From positions 1-64,000 of the forward strand of contig JBQCHL010000002.1 of assembly GCA_051954695.1 (NCBI GenBank): DNA of 64,000 bases, written 5' to 3'. Below, piece by piece: positions 34,277 through 43,902 of the stretch. The translations under genes were made by a program, and so were the position numbers. How positions within the stretch are numbered: the first letter of the stretch is position 1; each line of letters starts with the position of its first letter. The notes beneath the pieces are model-generated. The model did not search any database. It saw nothing but the letters and a program-made list of their open reading frames with translations, and was not told the origin of the DNA. Origin of the DNA: Terrimonas_A sp051954695. GTDB lineage: Bacteria; Bacteroidota; Bacteroidia; Chitinophagales; Chitinophagaceae.

Positions 34277-34342
34277 GGTAAAACCCCTGCCGTTTTACCG
34301 TTAAAAAACATCTTGCCTCAGCATCTAATTTTCTTAAATTGT
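34277..34342 (+). promoter_or_regulatory. Candidate operator and promoter of the alpha-amylase gene
   Basis: A perfect inverted repeat GGTAAAAC (34277-34284) and GTTTTACC (34292-34299) with 7-nt spacer is followed by TTG (34313-34315), 19 bp, and TAAATTGT (34335-34342), close to the Bacteroidota promoter pattern. The alpha-amylase ATG lies 41 bp further on. The palindrome could be an operator for either divergent gene. Confidence 0.45.
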
Positions 34343-34383
34343 GTACTTACTACACTTTATCCTTTAACGATTAAACTTCCAGA

Positions 34384-36816
34384 ATGAAAAAGAAAACTAC
34401 ACTTTCCCTTGTGCTGACCACTTTGCTTTGGTTTGGCACTCATGCACAGGATGATGTAATGATGCAGGCTTTTTACTGGAATGTGCCAGTGAATGAGGCC
34501 GGCAAAAACGGATCATGGTATGATACCCTGCGTGCCAAGTTGCCTGCTATGAAAACTGCAGGCATACGTGGGCTTTGGATGCCACCTCCTTCAAAAGGCA
34601 ATTTTGGTATCAGTGATATGGGTTATGGTATTTTTGATCATTATGACCTGGGCAACTATAATCAGAAAGGAACGACTGAAACCCGCTTTGGTTCCCGCTC
34701 TGAGCTGGCCAGCCTGATCAGTGACGCACATTCCACCAGCGGTGGCGCACCATATATGGATGTGTATGCCGATGTTATCCTGAATCATATCTATTCAGAT
34801 AATTCCATTGCGCAGGAAAGCGGTGATAATCCTGCAGTAAAAACTTATGTTTTTAATAAAGCGGTAAGTGGTGGTACACAAAGAGTGCCATATCCTACCA
34901 ATGAGATCCGCTGGCTTATTCCTAATGCGGCCGCAGGCGATTACTACATACAGATCAGTGGCTATTTTCTTAATTACGCAGGTGTTGTTGGCGAAAGAGG
35001 CTATGATGTATACTTTAAATTCACGCATAATGCTCCGCCTTCACCCGGCAGCCAGCTTTGGGAATTTGAACCGAATAATGGCAGCGGTAATTATAATGTC
35101 GCGCTTGATCAGCGGACTTACAGTGGTCATATGGCGAACTCCACTGATATTGATGAATACAAGATCACATTGACCACTGCTGATACGATCGAGATCGTCT
35201 TAACTGCACGCCGGGAAGGGACCAATCCAGCAACCAACGCCTGGGAATGGCAATGGGCTGCACAAACAAATGGCTATTATCCTTCTGCTGTTTGGTACAA
35301 TGGCTCCAATATTGCCAGCACATCACTCAAAGCCTTTACGGCCACATCCGTTGATTATGTGAACCATACCGGTACAGGCGAACCGAATTATTCCTGGAGC
35401 TATACCAATTTCCACCCAGTTGATGCCGCCGATTATTTAGGTGATGGAGGAAGCACCGAAGGAGGATATGAAGATCAGCTAGTGCCCAATACCAAATGGT
35501 TTGGCAATGATTTCAACACCTACGATACCGTTGTACAAAACCGCTTGAAGAGTTGGGGCACCTGGCTCACAAATACGATAGGGTTTGATGGCTACCGGCT
35601 CGATTTTGTCCGCGGCTTCCAGGAAGGATTTGTATCAGATTGGGTAAACAATCTTCCGCTTAAAGGCGGTTCGCAGCGGTTTATTGTAGCAGAATATTTT
35701 ACAGGCTATAAATACCGGTTGAAAAACTGGGTGAATACGCTTGCTGGCAATGGTGCTGATGTGGATGTGTTTGATTTCCCTTTAAAGAACACACTTACAC
35801 AAATGACCAATGGGACAGGAGCGAGCTTTAATATGGCCTGGCTTAATCATGCCGGTATGATAAGAGATGATGGAGGCAATTCCTTATCGGGCACATCTGT
35901 GGTTACTTTTTTGGAGAACCATGATACTGGGAAAGAGCACGATAAATGGGTTACGCAGGATTGGAAAATGGGTTATGCCTATCTTCTTTTTGCAGAAGGA
36001 AGACCCTGTTTATTCTATCCGCAATACTATGGCGTAACGCAAACGGACAATAATAATCCTTCACTCACGGTAACAGCGCCTTCAACTTTAAAAAGGGATA
36101 TCGATAAGCTTATGTTTATCCGCCGCACTTACCTCGGCAATTCCATGATCGTGCTGACAGAACAAGGCAACCCTGTTACAGAACCTTCTCCAAATGGCAC
36201 TACCACTTTTGCCGGTGATACCTGGAATGTGTATGCAGCTCGCAGACAAGGCAATGGCACCAAAAGTGGAGGCATTCTTGTCATCAATAATAATAACAGT
36301 CTTACCCGCGGTATCTGGGTGGATAATGACGGCTCGCCGAATGGGACCGCCACTTCAGGATACAGTGATTGGAAGAACCAGGTGCTGGTAAATGCACTGG
36401 ATACCACACAAAAAACTACCGTGGCCAATGACGGCCGTGTGCATGTATGGGCACCGGCACGTGGTTATGCGATCTGGGTACTTAAGTCGGAGTATGTTGG
36501 GGATGGTATTGCCCGCGGTGTTCAACCCAGGGCACCAATGCCGGCTGCTGAACCGGACCCAACAGAAAATGCTGTTCGTGCTTATCCCAATCCGGCTGTT
36601 TCACAAACAACGATAGAGTTCACTCTTGCAAAAACGGCTTCTGTCCGGTTGGAAATGTTTGATTCCAATGGCAGGTTGATACAGGTGCTGGCATCGGGTA
36701 AAATGAATAAAGGGAGATATCAATGTGAGTTTCGCAGCCCGGTGAATGGGATGTATACTTACCGGTTGAGATTGGATAATGAAGTGAAAACCGGGAGAGT
36801 GATGATAGGAAGGTAA
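34384..36816 (+). CDS. Secreted GH13 alpha-amylase with T9SS sorting tail
   Basis: An 810-aa alpha-amylase that hydrolyses alpha-1,4-glucan. Signal peptide (LTTLLWFGTHAQ), barrel start GIRGLWMPPPSKG, nucleophile Asp in GYRLDFVRG (about 407), acid Glu in IVAEYFTGY (about 436) and Asp in ENHDTG (about 512). An insert of about 150 residues between barrel strands (residues 165-315) contains a domain like bacterial pre-peptidase C-terminal modules (EFEPNNGSGN, DIDEYKITLT). The last 75 residues (AYPNPAVSQTTIEF, FDSNGRLIQVL, GMYTYRLRL) are a type A sorting domain for the type IX secretion system, so it should be exported to the surface or medium. Confidence 0.92.
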   Translation: MKKKTTLSLVLTTLLWFGTHAQDDVMMQAFYWNVPVNEAGKNGSWYDTLRAKLPAMKTAGIRGLWMPPPSKGNFGISDMGYGIFDHYDLGNYNQKGTTETRFGSRSELASLISDAHSTSGGAPYMDVYADVILNHIYSDNSIAQESGDNPAVKTYVFNKAVSGGTQRVPYPTNEIRWLIPNAAAGDYYIQISGYFLNYAGVVGERGYDVYFKFTHNAPPSPGSQLWEFEPNNGSGNYNVALDQRTYSGHMANSTDIDEYKITLTTADTIEIVLTARREGTNPATNAWEWQWAAQTNGYYPSAVWYNGSNIASTSLKAFTATSVDYVNHTGTGEPNYSWSYTNFHPVDAADYLGDGGSTEGGYEDQLVPNTKWFGNDFNTYDTVVQNRLKSWGTWLTNTIGFDGYRLDFVRGFQEGFVSDWVNNLPLKGGSQRFIVAEYFTGYKYRLKNWVNTLAGNGADVDVFDFPLKNTLTQMTNGTGASFNMAWLNHAGMIRDDGGNSLSGTSVVTFLENHDTGKEHDKWVTQDWKMGYAYLLFAEGRPCLFYPQYYGVTQTDNNNPSLTVTAPSTLKRDIDKLMFIRRTYLGNSMIVLTEQGNPVTEPSPNGTTTFAGDTWNVYAARRQGNGTKSGGILVINNNNSLTRGIWVDNDGSPNGTATSGYSDWKNQVLVNALDTTQKTTVANDGRVHVWAPARGYAIWVLKSEYVGDGIARGVQPRAPMPAAEPDPTENAVRAYPNPAVSQTTIEFTLAKTASVRLEMFDSNGRLIQVLASGKMNKGRYQCEFRSPVNGMYTYRLRLDNEVKTGRVMIGR

Positions 36817-36825
36817 ACAATACAA

Positions 36826-36872
36826 GTATTTGAAGGGGTTGGCGCAATTAATAATCCAACTCCTTCAAATAC
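36826..36872. terminator. Terminator-like inverted repeat between convergent amylase and hsdM genes
   Basis: Arms of 17 bp (GTATTTGAAGGGGTTGG at 36826-36842 and its complement at 36856-36872) match at 16 positions. The right arm overlaps the last codons of hsdM. Confidence 0.55.
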
Positions 36873-38317
36873 CTGTTCATTTCCGACTTGGCCCTGTTTA
36901 ATTCTTTTTCCAACTCTTCCATTCTTCTCTGGATCGCATAAATATCCGTTTTCTTTTTCTTTTCAGTAGTATTTACATAACGGCTGATGCTGAGGTTAAA
37001 TTCATTTTGCTCAATTTCCGAAGCTGTGGCCCGATGAGAATATTTTTCCATGCTTCCACCTCCGGCGAGAAAACTTTCATAGGCATCTACTATCCGGTCA
37101 ATATGTGGGCGACGCATCTTGTTCTGCTTTTTGCCATTTTCCACCTCTTTGCCGGCATCAATGAACAATACATCGTTGGAATGTTTTGCTTTATTGAAGA
37201 TCAGGATAGCAGCAGATATGCCTGTTCCGAAAAATAAATTAGCAGGTAATCCGATCACTGCTTCCAATAAGTTGTCAAGAACAAGACTTTCGCGGATCTG
37301 CTTTTCTGTTCCCAACCTAAACAAAACACCGTGGGGCACCACTATCCCTACTTTTCCATTTTCCGGTGCTGCAGTTTCCAGTGCGTGCAGGATAAAAGCA
37401 TAATTGCCTTTGGCTTGCGGGGGCATGCCGCGCCGGAAGCGGTGATAAGGATCTTTTGCCGCCTCCTTTGTATTGAAATCTTCATAAGAAAAAGGCGGAT
37501 TGCTGATGACAATATTGAATTTCATCAGTTCTCCGTTTTCCAGCAAGGCCGGTTTACGGATAGTGTCAGCTTTTTCCAATATAAAAGAGGTAATGCCGTT
37601 TATGACCAGGTTCATCCTGGCAATATCCCAATTGTTCTTATCAATCTCCTGACCATAAATAGTGCAATCAGGAGATACACTTCCTTGTTTTACAGGAATC
37701 TGTTCCGCCAGTTTTGTCAATAATGAACCCGAGCCAAAAGCAGGATCACAAATACTATCGCCAGCCTGTGGTTTCATCAACCGGGCCATTAGTATGCTCA
37801 CTTCTTCCGGTGTATATCCATCGCCTCCTTTTTTTCCAGCATTGGCTGCAAAGCGTTCCAGCAGGTAAGTAAAAGCACGGCTGATGATCTTATTGTCATA
37901 AGCAAGAAATGAGCGGAAATCCAGTTGCTTTTTACTGAAATCAGCGATCAGTTTTCTTAATCTCCGGTTACGTTCTTTCTGAGTCCCAAGTTTATCTGAG
38001 TTGAAATCGACCCCGGTAAATATTTCTTTCAGCAGCACATTTTCTTCTGCTGTTTTTTCCAGGGCTTTATTGATCAGGTTGCCAAGCTCTGCATGGCTTT
38101 TATGTTGACGGATAAAATCAAAGCTGCATTTATCAGGAATGACTATGCCATTGGAAAACTGGCTATCAGAGGCATCGCCGAGATATTTAAAAAAGAAAAA
38201 AGAGAGGAGATATATTTTGTGTTCATGGTTGCTGAGGCTGCCCCGGAATGATTCTCCGGCAGACCATAAAGCTGTATTCACATCTTCCTGGGTGGGGCGG
38301 TTCAATTCAGCATTCAT
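36848..38317 (-). CDS. hsdM: Type I restriction-modification system methyltransferase subunit HsdM
   Basis: A 489-aa N6-adenine methyltransferase subunit. It has the HsdM N-terminal helical domain (WSAGESFRGSLSNHEHKIYL), SAM-binding DPAFGSGSLL (191-200), catalytic NPPF (273-276), and the C-terminal coiled coil (MEELEKELNRAKSEMNRYL) that normally contacts HsdS. It is translated from an ATGA overlap with the upstream hsdS. No hsdR gene is in the window, so this could be a stand-alone methylase that marks the genome epigenetically. Confidence 0.92.
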   Translation of the reverse strand: MNAELNRPTQEDVNTALWSAGESFRGSLSNHEHKIYLLSFFFFKYLGDASDSQFSNGIVIPDKCSFDFIRQHKSHAELGNLINKALEKTAEENVLLKEIFTGVDFNSDKLGTQKERNRRLRKLIADFSKKQLDFRSFLAYDNKIISRAFTYLLERFAANAGKKGGDGYTPEEVSILMARLMKPQAGDSICDPAFGSGSLLTKLAEQIPVKQGSVSPDCTIYGQEIDKNNWDIARMNLVINGITSFILEKADTIRKPALLENGELMKFNIVISNPPFSYEDFNTKEAAKDPYHRFRRGMPPQAKGNYAFILHALETAAPENGKVGIVVPHGVLFRLGTEKQIRESLVLDNLLEAVIGLPANLFFGTGISAAILIFNKAKHSNDVLFIDAGKEVENGKKQNKMRRPHIDRIVDAYESFLAGGGSMEKYSHRATASEIEQNEFNLSISRYVNTTEKKKKTDIYAIQRRMEELEKELNRAKSEMNRYLKELDY

Positions 38318-38895
38318 ACGGTTTTATCGTTTAGGCGGCTGTTCAATACATTATTTACCAGCAACCGGAGATTGGACTGGTATTCTTCGAGCAAGGAGCT
38401 GTACAGGTCATGTTGCTTTACCAGTTTGATCATCAGTTCCTGTTTCAGCAATGGAGGCACTGGCACGGGCAGTTCTTCAATAGCTTTTTTGGAAAGGTTG
38501 AGTGTGGTAGTACCGGCCCTTTGTGAACCAAAATATTCCTGTGCCTGCGGACTGTTAATATACCAGGCGAGGAATGCAGGTTTTATTTGTGTGGTAGTGA
38601 TACGTAATACCGTGAAAGCAGAAGTGGCAGCAGCATGTGTGAACTGCGCGTCATACAGCAGCGCTTTGTTATTGGCTCCTTTCGACAGCACCAGGATATC
38701 ACCTTTCTTCAGTAATTGCGCAGGTGGTATTTCATTTAGTGCAATTTTATAGGGGGCGCTGCGAAACTGAACGCTTCCACTGGTCGTGAGGTCTTTTGCC
38801 TGGATGATAGCACAGTCGCCATCCGGGTTATTTTCCATTCTACCCCGTAATGTATGGCCGGTAAAGGCGGTCACTAAATCAGCAATTCTTGTCAT
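38314..38895 (-). CDS. hsdS: Half-length type I specificity subunit HsdS
   Basis: Only 193 aa, half of a normal HsdS of about 400 aa. It holds one target-recognition domain (AIIQAKDLTTSGSVQF, LLKKGDILVLSKGANNKALL, TAATSAF-like core, GTTTLNLSKKAIEELPVPVP) and one conserved helix (QHDLYSSLLEEYQSNLRLL). Two copies would have to pair to recognise a two-part palindromic site, as shown for truncated HsdS proteins of other systems. It overlaps hsdM by ATGA and precedes it, the reverse of the common hsdM-hsdS order. No second half was found nearby. Confidence 0.85.
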   Translation of the reverse strand: MTRIADLVTAFTGHTLRGRMENNPDGDCAIIQAKDLTTSGSVQFRSAPYKIALNEIPPAQLLKKGDILVLSKGANNKALLYDAQFTHAAATSAFTVLRITTTQIKPAFLAWYINSPQAQEYFGSQRAGTTTLNLSKKAIEELPVPVPPLLKQELMIKLVKQHDLYSSLLEEYQSNLRLLVNNVLNSRLNDKTV

Positions 38896-39158
38896 TTCGT
38901 AATTCTTATACAGAGTGCATTAGTAAAGCCTTTCTGCTATCGTAGTCTATCTTACATCACCTGCATAATGCATATACAGAACTGCCAAATTATTATTTTA
39001 TAGGGAGAAAAACAAGTCTAGTTGATTCAAATTCAAAGATTTAATAGAAACATTAAGGGATTGAATGAAAGCCGGGCAGATGTGGTTTTCACGTTTTGAA
39101 ATGGGAACAATGAATGGGTTTCAGGTTTTTAGCAGAAAAACGGCTATGGGTAGAATTA

Positions 39159-41207
39159 CTATAGGCCTTGTTTTTTCCTTGTCAGAAACCAGATCAGCGC
39201 TCCTGTTACGCATAAACTGATCAGGGAAGCATAGAAGGATACATTGCTTTTCGATTTGCCGGTATATAGTTCCGTGGAAGTCTTTCTTTCGTCGCTCGAT
39301 AAGGAATAGGAAAAGTTCTTATCTACTGAATCGAGTGCACTCAGGTATTCCGATGTTTTTTCAACCGGAATATGGTCTTGCAACGCCTCGTATTCATAAG
39401 TGAGCATTACTTTTCTAAAGCCATAATCATACCTTCCTTTCAAGCGGAATGCATCATTTTGTATATAGTCTTTTCCTTCGTCCATAGTCCAGTCCAAAGG
39501 TACATTTACAATTACCTCTTCTTCATATTTTGCCGGGTAGGTTATTGCAAAAGGCATTTTCCTTTTGGTATCTTTTGGCCTTTTTATAACTGAGCTTATT
39601 AAATATGGCGAAAAGAAAGCCTTTTTTATGCCATCTTTCAACTCCCATAGATTTTCAATGGAGTAATATTCTTTTGTTATAAATGCTCCTGTGCTATCGT
39701 TTTCCTCATAAGAAATGCTGTCAGCCTTGATCTCCTCATAATAACCGGCATAGAACTCACGATATGTTTTCATTATTTCATGACGGCTTGAATTGTGAGT
39801 GTAACTCCGGGCATTGTCTGCAAAGCGGCCAGTGTAATAAGTGGTAACAGTGAACTTGGCATCGCCCGACATATCAGCCACATCAAATTCTTCTTTTACT
39901 TTCACTTTACCGGGCTCTTTGTTGTCTATTTTTGTAAGGTCTGTGGTTCCGGGTGCGATTACCAATCCATACTGATAATCGGGATAAGAGATCATGTTTA
40001 TAGGGCCGCGTTGATAAGAAATGGTCGGATCGAACCAATAAATGCGGTCATTCAATTTTACCTGTGTGGTTGCATGATCAAACATATTGGCTGCAGGTAA
40101 CCACTCGGTAATAGATTGTTTATAGTAGGTATTGATCAACACCGGGTAAGCTTCAATATTCAATGCATTCAGCATTGTACAAAGAAGATAGCTTTTGTCT
40201 TTACAGTCGCCGAACCGCTGTGCAAATATCTTATTTGGGTTGTTGGGGCGATGTGAATTTTCACCCACTTCTATTCCCATGTAACGTACTTCATCCTGCA
40301 CAAAGCGGAGTGCAGCGGTAATTTGTTGCTCTGGTGTTGGGTTCGCTTGTTTTATTTCTGCTATCTTTTGTTGAAGAGCAGAAGAAAGACTCTTTTGGGA
40401 GGGGAATAGTTCCAGTGCCCAATCATTTACTTCCTGCCAGCTTTTATACTCACTTAGTACAGCTCTTTTATAGGGATCATACCATTCCGGCAGGTTGTCC
40501 TGCATACGAACGGCTTCGAGGTCCGAAAGTTTCCATTCATAGCTGGTTTCCTGATCTTGTTTTTTTATGTCAGGCGCTATTGTTGTCCCTTTGGTTTTAA
40601 GGGTCAGCGAATGTTGTTGCGGAGTGATCACTTTATAATAAAGGTTTGTGACAGGCACCCTGAAGTTGAAATTGAATACACGATAAAATTTGCCTTTGAA
40701 TACTGGATTGGAGCCTTTAATTGTATAGCTGTATTCCACTATGTCGCCCTTTCTCAGATCTTCCAGGATGAGCATTGCTGTAAGTGATCCATTGTATAAA
40801 TGCTGATCAAGTTCTCTTTCCTGTTGGATCGTTTTTATTTTAGAAGGATTCAATTGGTTGATCACCTTGTTGGACCGGATAATGCGAATCGTATGAAAGA
40901 TCAACTGTTGATAGCTGGGCTCATAATCCACCGATATTTCAGCTATATTCTGAACGCCTGCTTCTGTAAGTGCTTTTACCACTTTCCTGGTGTAAATCGC
41001 TCTCGGCTCCACTGATATCTGTTCCTCGTATACCAGGTCCAGGTAGCCATCTTCAGCGTCCTGTTCAAGTGGACTTGCGGAAAAGTCATAAGCTTGAATA
41101 TTAACCCAGGAAGGTTCCTTCCCGGTTAGAGGTTTTTGCGATTGTGCATATATGGCAAAAGAACAAAGCAGTATGGCCAGGCTGAGGCGGAGGATTGGTG
41201 GTATCAT
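39159..41207 (-). CDS. Secreted DUF3857 / transglutaminase-like protein
   Basis: About 682 aa from ATG 41207 (an in-frame TTG lies three codons upstream). It has a signal peptide (LRLSLAILLCSFAIYAQ), an N-terminal DUF3857 domain (RKVVKALTEAGVQNIAEISV, FHTIRIIRSNKVINQ), then a transglutaminase-like domain with Cys in RFGDCKDKSYLL, His in MFDHATTQV and Asp in YWFDPT. A C-terminal DUF2569-like beta region and one membrane helix (SLISLCVTGALIWFLT) end with a basic tail. The triad suggests an amide-bond enzyme in the periplasm. The family is common in Bacteroidota, with unknown substrate. Confidence 0.88.
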   Translation of the reverse strand: MIPPILRLSLAILLCSFAIYAQSQKPLTGKEPSWVNIQAYDFSASPLEQDAEDGYLDLVYEEQISVEPRAIYTRKVVKALTEAGVQNIAEISVDYEPSYQQLIFHTIRIIRSNKVINQLNPSKIKTIQQERELDQHLYNGSLTAMLILEDLRKGDIVEYSYTIKGSNPVFKGKFYRVFNFNFRVPVTNLYYKVITPQQHSLTLKTKGTTIAPDIKKQDQETSYEWKLSDLEAVRMQDNLPEWYDPYKRAVLSEYKSWQEVNDWALELFPSQKSLSSALQQKIAEIKQANPTPEQQITAALRFVQDEVRYMGIEVGENSHRPNNPNKIFAQRFGDCKDKSYLLCTMLNALNIEAYPVLINTYYKQSITEWLPAANMFDHATTQVKLNDRIYWFDPTISYQRGPINMISYPDYQYGLVIAPGTTDLTKIDNKEPGKVKVKEEFDVADMSGDAKFTVTTYYTGRFADNARSYTHNSSRHEIMKTYREFYAGYYEEIKADSISYEENDSTGAFITKEYYSIENLWELKDGIKKAFFSPYLISSVIKRPKDTKRKMPFAITYPAKYEEEVIVNVPLDWTMDEGKDYIQNDAFRLKGRYDYGFRKVMLTYEYEALQDHIPVEKTSEYLSALDSVDKNFSYSLSSDERKTSTELYTGKSKSNVSFYASLISLCVTGALIWFLTRKKQGL

Positions 41208-41251
41208 CCGGCACAAAATAGAGAAATACTTTAAGATTGGAAAGCCTGGAT

Positions 41252-41602
41252 TTACCTTGGTGAAGATGCTGGCAGCAGTTTGAAATAAGTAACCTTATAC
41301 TTATCACCTGTCAGTGTTCCCTGTACTTCCGCTTTGCGGATCATATTGCAAAAGCCATCCTTTGCATGTGCATCTCCATGTGAGTCAATATGCGTTCCAT
41401 CCACGTAATAAGCTTTGCCGTTGACACGCACGGCTAATGCACAATCATCTCCTTTTAAACCCAACTGGCAAATGCCGCAAGCAGCTTCCAGGGTGTCGAT
41501 TTTTTTGGAAGGATCGGGGGTATCTGTTTTAGGTTTGGTTGATTGAGCTGATGCGGTCAGGGTTAAAGCAAAGGAGCAAATAAGGATATAAATGAGTTTC
41601 AT
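41252..41602 (-). CDS. Secreted DUF6370 family protein (116 aa)
   Basis: Signal peptide (MKLIYILICSFALTLTASAQ), a Lys/Thr/Pro-rich linker, and a core ACGICQLGLKGDDCALAV, YYVDGTHIDSHGDAHAKDG, FCNMIRKAEVQG that I recognise as DUF6370. The four Cys and several His are spaced like a small metal-binding site, though the ligand is not known. It lies 44 bp upstream of the transglutaminase-like gene on the same strand and may be co-transcribed. Confidence 0.78.
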   Translation of the reverse strand: MKLIYILICSFALTLTASAQSTKPKTDTPDPSKKIDTLEAACGICQLGLKGDDCALAVRVNGKAYYVDGTHIDSHGDAHAKDGFCNMIRKAEVQGTLTGDKYKVTYFKLLPASSPR

Positions 41603-41678
41603 GATACCTGTTTGTATAAAGATAAGTTATTATCGTTTTGAAGGAGGTAGCGTCCATTTTACTTCCTGAATAATTATT

Positions 41679-43139
41679 TCAGGGTGCTCTCCTTTTTATA
41701 AACCCCCACAACTGCTCATGCCATGTAATAAGATTACCAATAAGAAAATATTCCTTCAGATTGTTTTTGATACTGCTTCGCATAATTCGCACTACCGTAG
41801 TTTTTTCTACTTCTCCCACTTCTTTTACACGGACCAGCAACTCAAGCGAAATAAAAGCCAGTGCAGCTCCGATAAGGAATAGGAAGTTCATGTCGTGAAG
41901 AGAAACCAGGTGCAGTACTTTGCTGAATTTCGGACCTATCCATTCTGCATTTACTACCAGTGACCGGTTACTGAAGTAATCAGCCAATAGTCCTCCGATA
42001 ATTGGAGCAATGGCAGAAAATATAGCTGTGACAATATTTTTCGTAGATAAATAAACAATTGAGTGCTCTTTGGGAGCGAGCTTCAGGCCAATATTGGTAA
42101 GGGATAAATTGATGCCTGCAGTAGCAACACCGGTGAATATGTGGATGACCGCCAACAGCATCAGGTTGGCCATAAAGCGGGAATAGATACCAACAAAGCA
42201 CCAGCCGATAATACAGAGAATATATAATGGTGCTGTAATGGCCAGAATGGTTTTATTACTGTACCTGTCAGAGAATGTCCCCCACATCCTGATGGTGAAA
42301 ATGCTGCAAAGCTGGCTGATAACAGTAAGTGCGATCACATAAGCCATGGACAGGTTCATTTCCCGCAGCATGAACACGGTAAAAAATGGAGTAGCAATAT
42401 TCAATGCAAATACCCAGGCGGAATTGAATACCAACAGGCGACGGAAATTTGCATCCTTTAATGGCCGCTTCAGCAGCTTGAATATATTTTCCCTTGCCAG
42501 GAATGATTGTGGTTCCGGCGTCCGGGAGAGCAGGAAGATGGCTCCTGATAAGCCGATCACACCTGCCGTAATGAACATGATGGAATAAGTAGTGAGTTCG
42601 TATTGAGGATATTTGTTCTTTATATAATCCACAAAAAAAGCCAGGCTAAGACTTAGTATTACATTCAGTATCTGCATGTTTGAACTACGGCGGGAGAAAA
42701 AACTGCCCAACTGGCTCTCAGGCACAAGGTCTTTCATCCATGCATTCCAGCTCGGTCCTGCTATGGAGCCAAATAAATAGAAGAAAAAAAGGAAAAAGAT
42801 CACCAACTGTATAGAACCGGTAACAAAAAATGGCAGAGCCCCTACAATTACCAGAGGCAGGCGGGCAACAATGGAACATATTACACTTATGGCCCGGCGG
42901 TTGTTATATCTTCTCACCAGCCAGATCGAGATCAGTTGAAATATATTGGTAAGGGTGGGTAAAGATGCCAGGAGCCCTATCTGGAGATTGGAGGCACCCA
43001 GTAATAATGCCAGTGCCACAAGAAAAGCGCCACTTGTTAACGTCGTCATTGCTTCAGTAGTAAGCCCTTCCATACGTACCAGTGTCAAACCGGTTTGTAC
43101 TTCCTTTTCTGTCAACGCTGTTTTTGGCCTGAGATTCAT
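41679..43139 (-). CDS. MFS transporter
   Basis: A 486-aa major facilitator protein with about twelve membrane helices. The N-half has the family's cytoplasmic loop after helix 2 in the form LVRRYNNRRAIS, and a mid-protein break falls near residue 215 (ENIFKLLKRPLKDANFRRLL). SIAGPSWNAWMKDLVPE after helix 4 resembles a group of putative transporters of unknown substrate. A Tyr/Thr-rich loop separates helices 5 and 6. It stands alone between DUF6370 and the DHFR-like genes. Confidence 0.88.
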   Translation of the reverse strand: MNLRPKTALTEKEVQTGLTLVRMEGLTTEAMTTLTSGAFLVALALLLGASNLQIGLLASLPTLTNIFQLISIWLVRRYNNRRAISVICSIVARLPLVIVGALPFFVTGSIQLVIFFLFFFYLFGSIAGPSWNAWMKDLVPESQLGSFFSRRSSNMQILNVILSLSLAFFVDYIKNKYPQYELTTYSIMFITAGVIGLSGAIFLLSRTPEPQSFLARENIFKLLKRPLKDANFRRLLVFNSAWVFALNIATPFFTVFMLREMNLSMAYVIALTVISQLCSIFTIRMWGTFSDRYSNKTILAITAPLYILCIIGWCFVGIYSRFMANLMLLAVIHIFTGVATAGINLSLTNIGLKLAPKEHSIVYLSTKNIVTAIFSAIAPIIGGLLADYFSNRSLVVNAEWIGPKFSKVLHLVSLHDMNFLFLIGAALAFISLELLVRVKEVGEVEKTTVVRIMRSSIKNNLKEYFLIGNLITWHEQLWGFIKRRAP

Positions 43140-43270
43140 AGCTTCCTATCCGTTCACATAAATAAGATATAAAAGAGTAATGGATAGTCGGCAATGATTA
43201 TACCAATTAGGAAGAATGAAAATATGCAATGATATAATGGAGAACATGTAAAAGACTGGCACCCGGAAGT

Positions 43271-43867
43271 TTAACAACTGAAAAGGCTGACAGGAACAGC
43301 CTGCTGATAATCCATTACTACTACTCCCGAGCTGAAAATCTTTGTGCCTACCAATCGCAGCAAAGACCGGTCTCTTAATTGATGAAATAATGGTTTGCCT
43401 TCTCCAAGTATTACGGGATAGGTCCACAATATATATTCGTCGATCAGCCCTGCCCGCATAAGGGATTGCGCCAGCTTGCTGCTTCCGAATATGATCATAT
43501 CTTTTCCCGGCATCTGCTTTAGCCTGATCACTTCCTGATCAGCACTTTCCGTTACAAGGGTAGAATTGTACCAGTTAGTATTTTTTAATGTTCCGGAGAA
43601 AACGATCTTGGCATGAGTGTTCATCATGTCAGCAAAAGCCACGTCTTCCCTGGGAAATGACCTGTCCATCGCAACGGAAGGCCAGTATTTTGCCATGGCA
43701 TTATAAGTTACTCTGCCCAGCAGGATGGTATCGGTAAGGGCCAGTTGCTCGCTAGCATATCTCGACATTTCATTGTTCCAGTAGCTGAAGTGCCAGTCCA
43801 GTTCACAATGTGGCCCTGCGATAAAGCCATCCAGTGTAATATTCATTGATAGAATTAATTTCCTCAT
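43271..43867 (-). CDS. Dihydrofolate reductase family protein (RibD C-terminal type), paralogue 2
   Basis: The start is ATG 43867 (MRKLILSMNITLDGFIAGPH); an earlier in-frame ATG would run back into the upstream gene. It has the RibD_C/DHFR-like fold: LTDTILLGRVTYNAMAKYW, NTHAKIVFSGTLKNTNW, GKDMIIFGSSKLAQSL (NADPH-binding), GLIDEYILWTYPVILGEGKPLF. True FolA enzymes differ. These are putative NADPH-dependent reductases of unknown substrate. It follows the other paralogue 35 bp downstream. Confidence 0.85.
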   Translation of the reverse strand: MRKLILSMNITLDGFIAGPHCELDWHFSYWNNEMSRYASEQLALTDTILLGRVTYNAMAKYWPSVAMDRSFPREDVAFADMMNTHAKIVFSGTLKNTNWYNSTLVTESADQEVIRLKQMPGKDMIIFGSSKLAQSLMRAGLIDEYILWTYPVILGEGKPLFHQLRDRSLLRLVGTKIFSSGVVVMDYQQAVPVSLFSC

Positions 43868-43902
43868 ATTCCTGTTGCCGGGCATTAATACTGCCGGCTT
43901 TT

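Noticed and set aside
36848..38895. Complete type I R-M system
   Set aside because: No hsdR reading frame exists on either side; the neighbours are amylase and DUF3857 genes.
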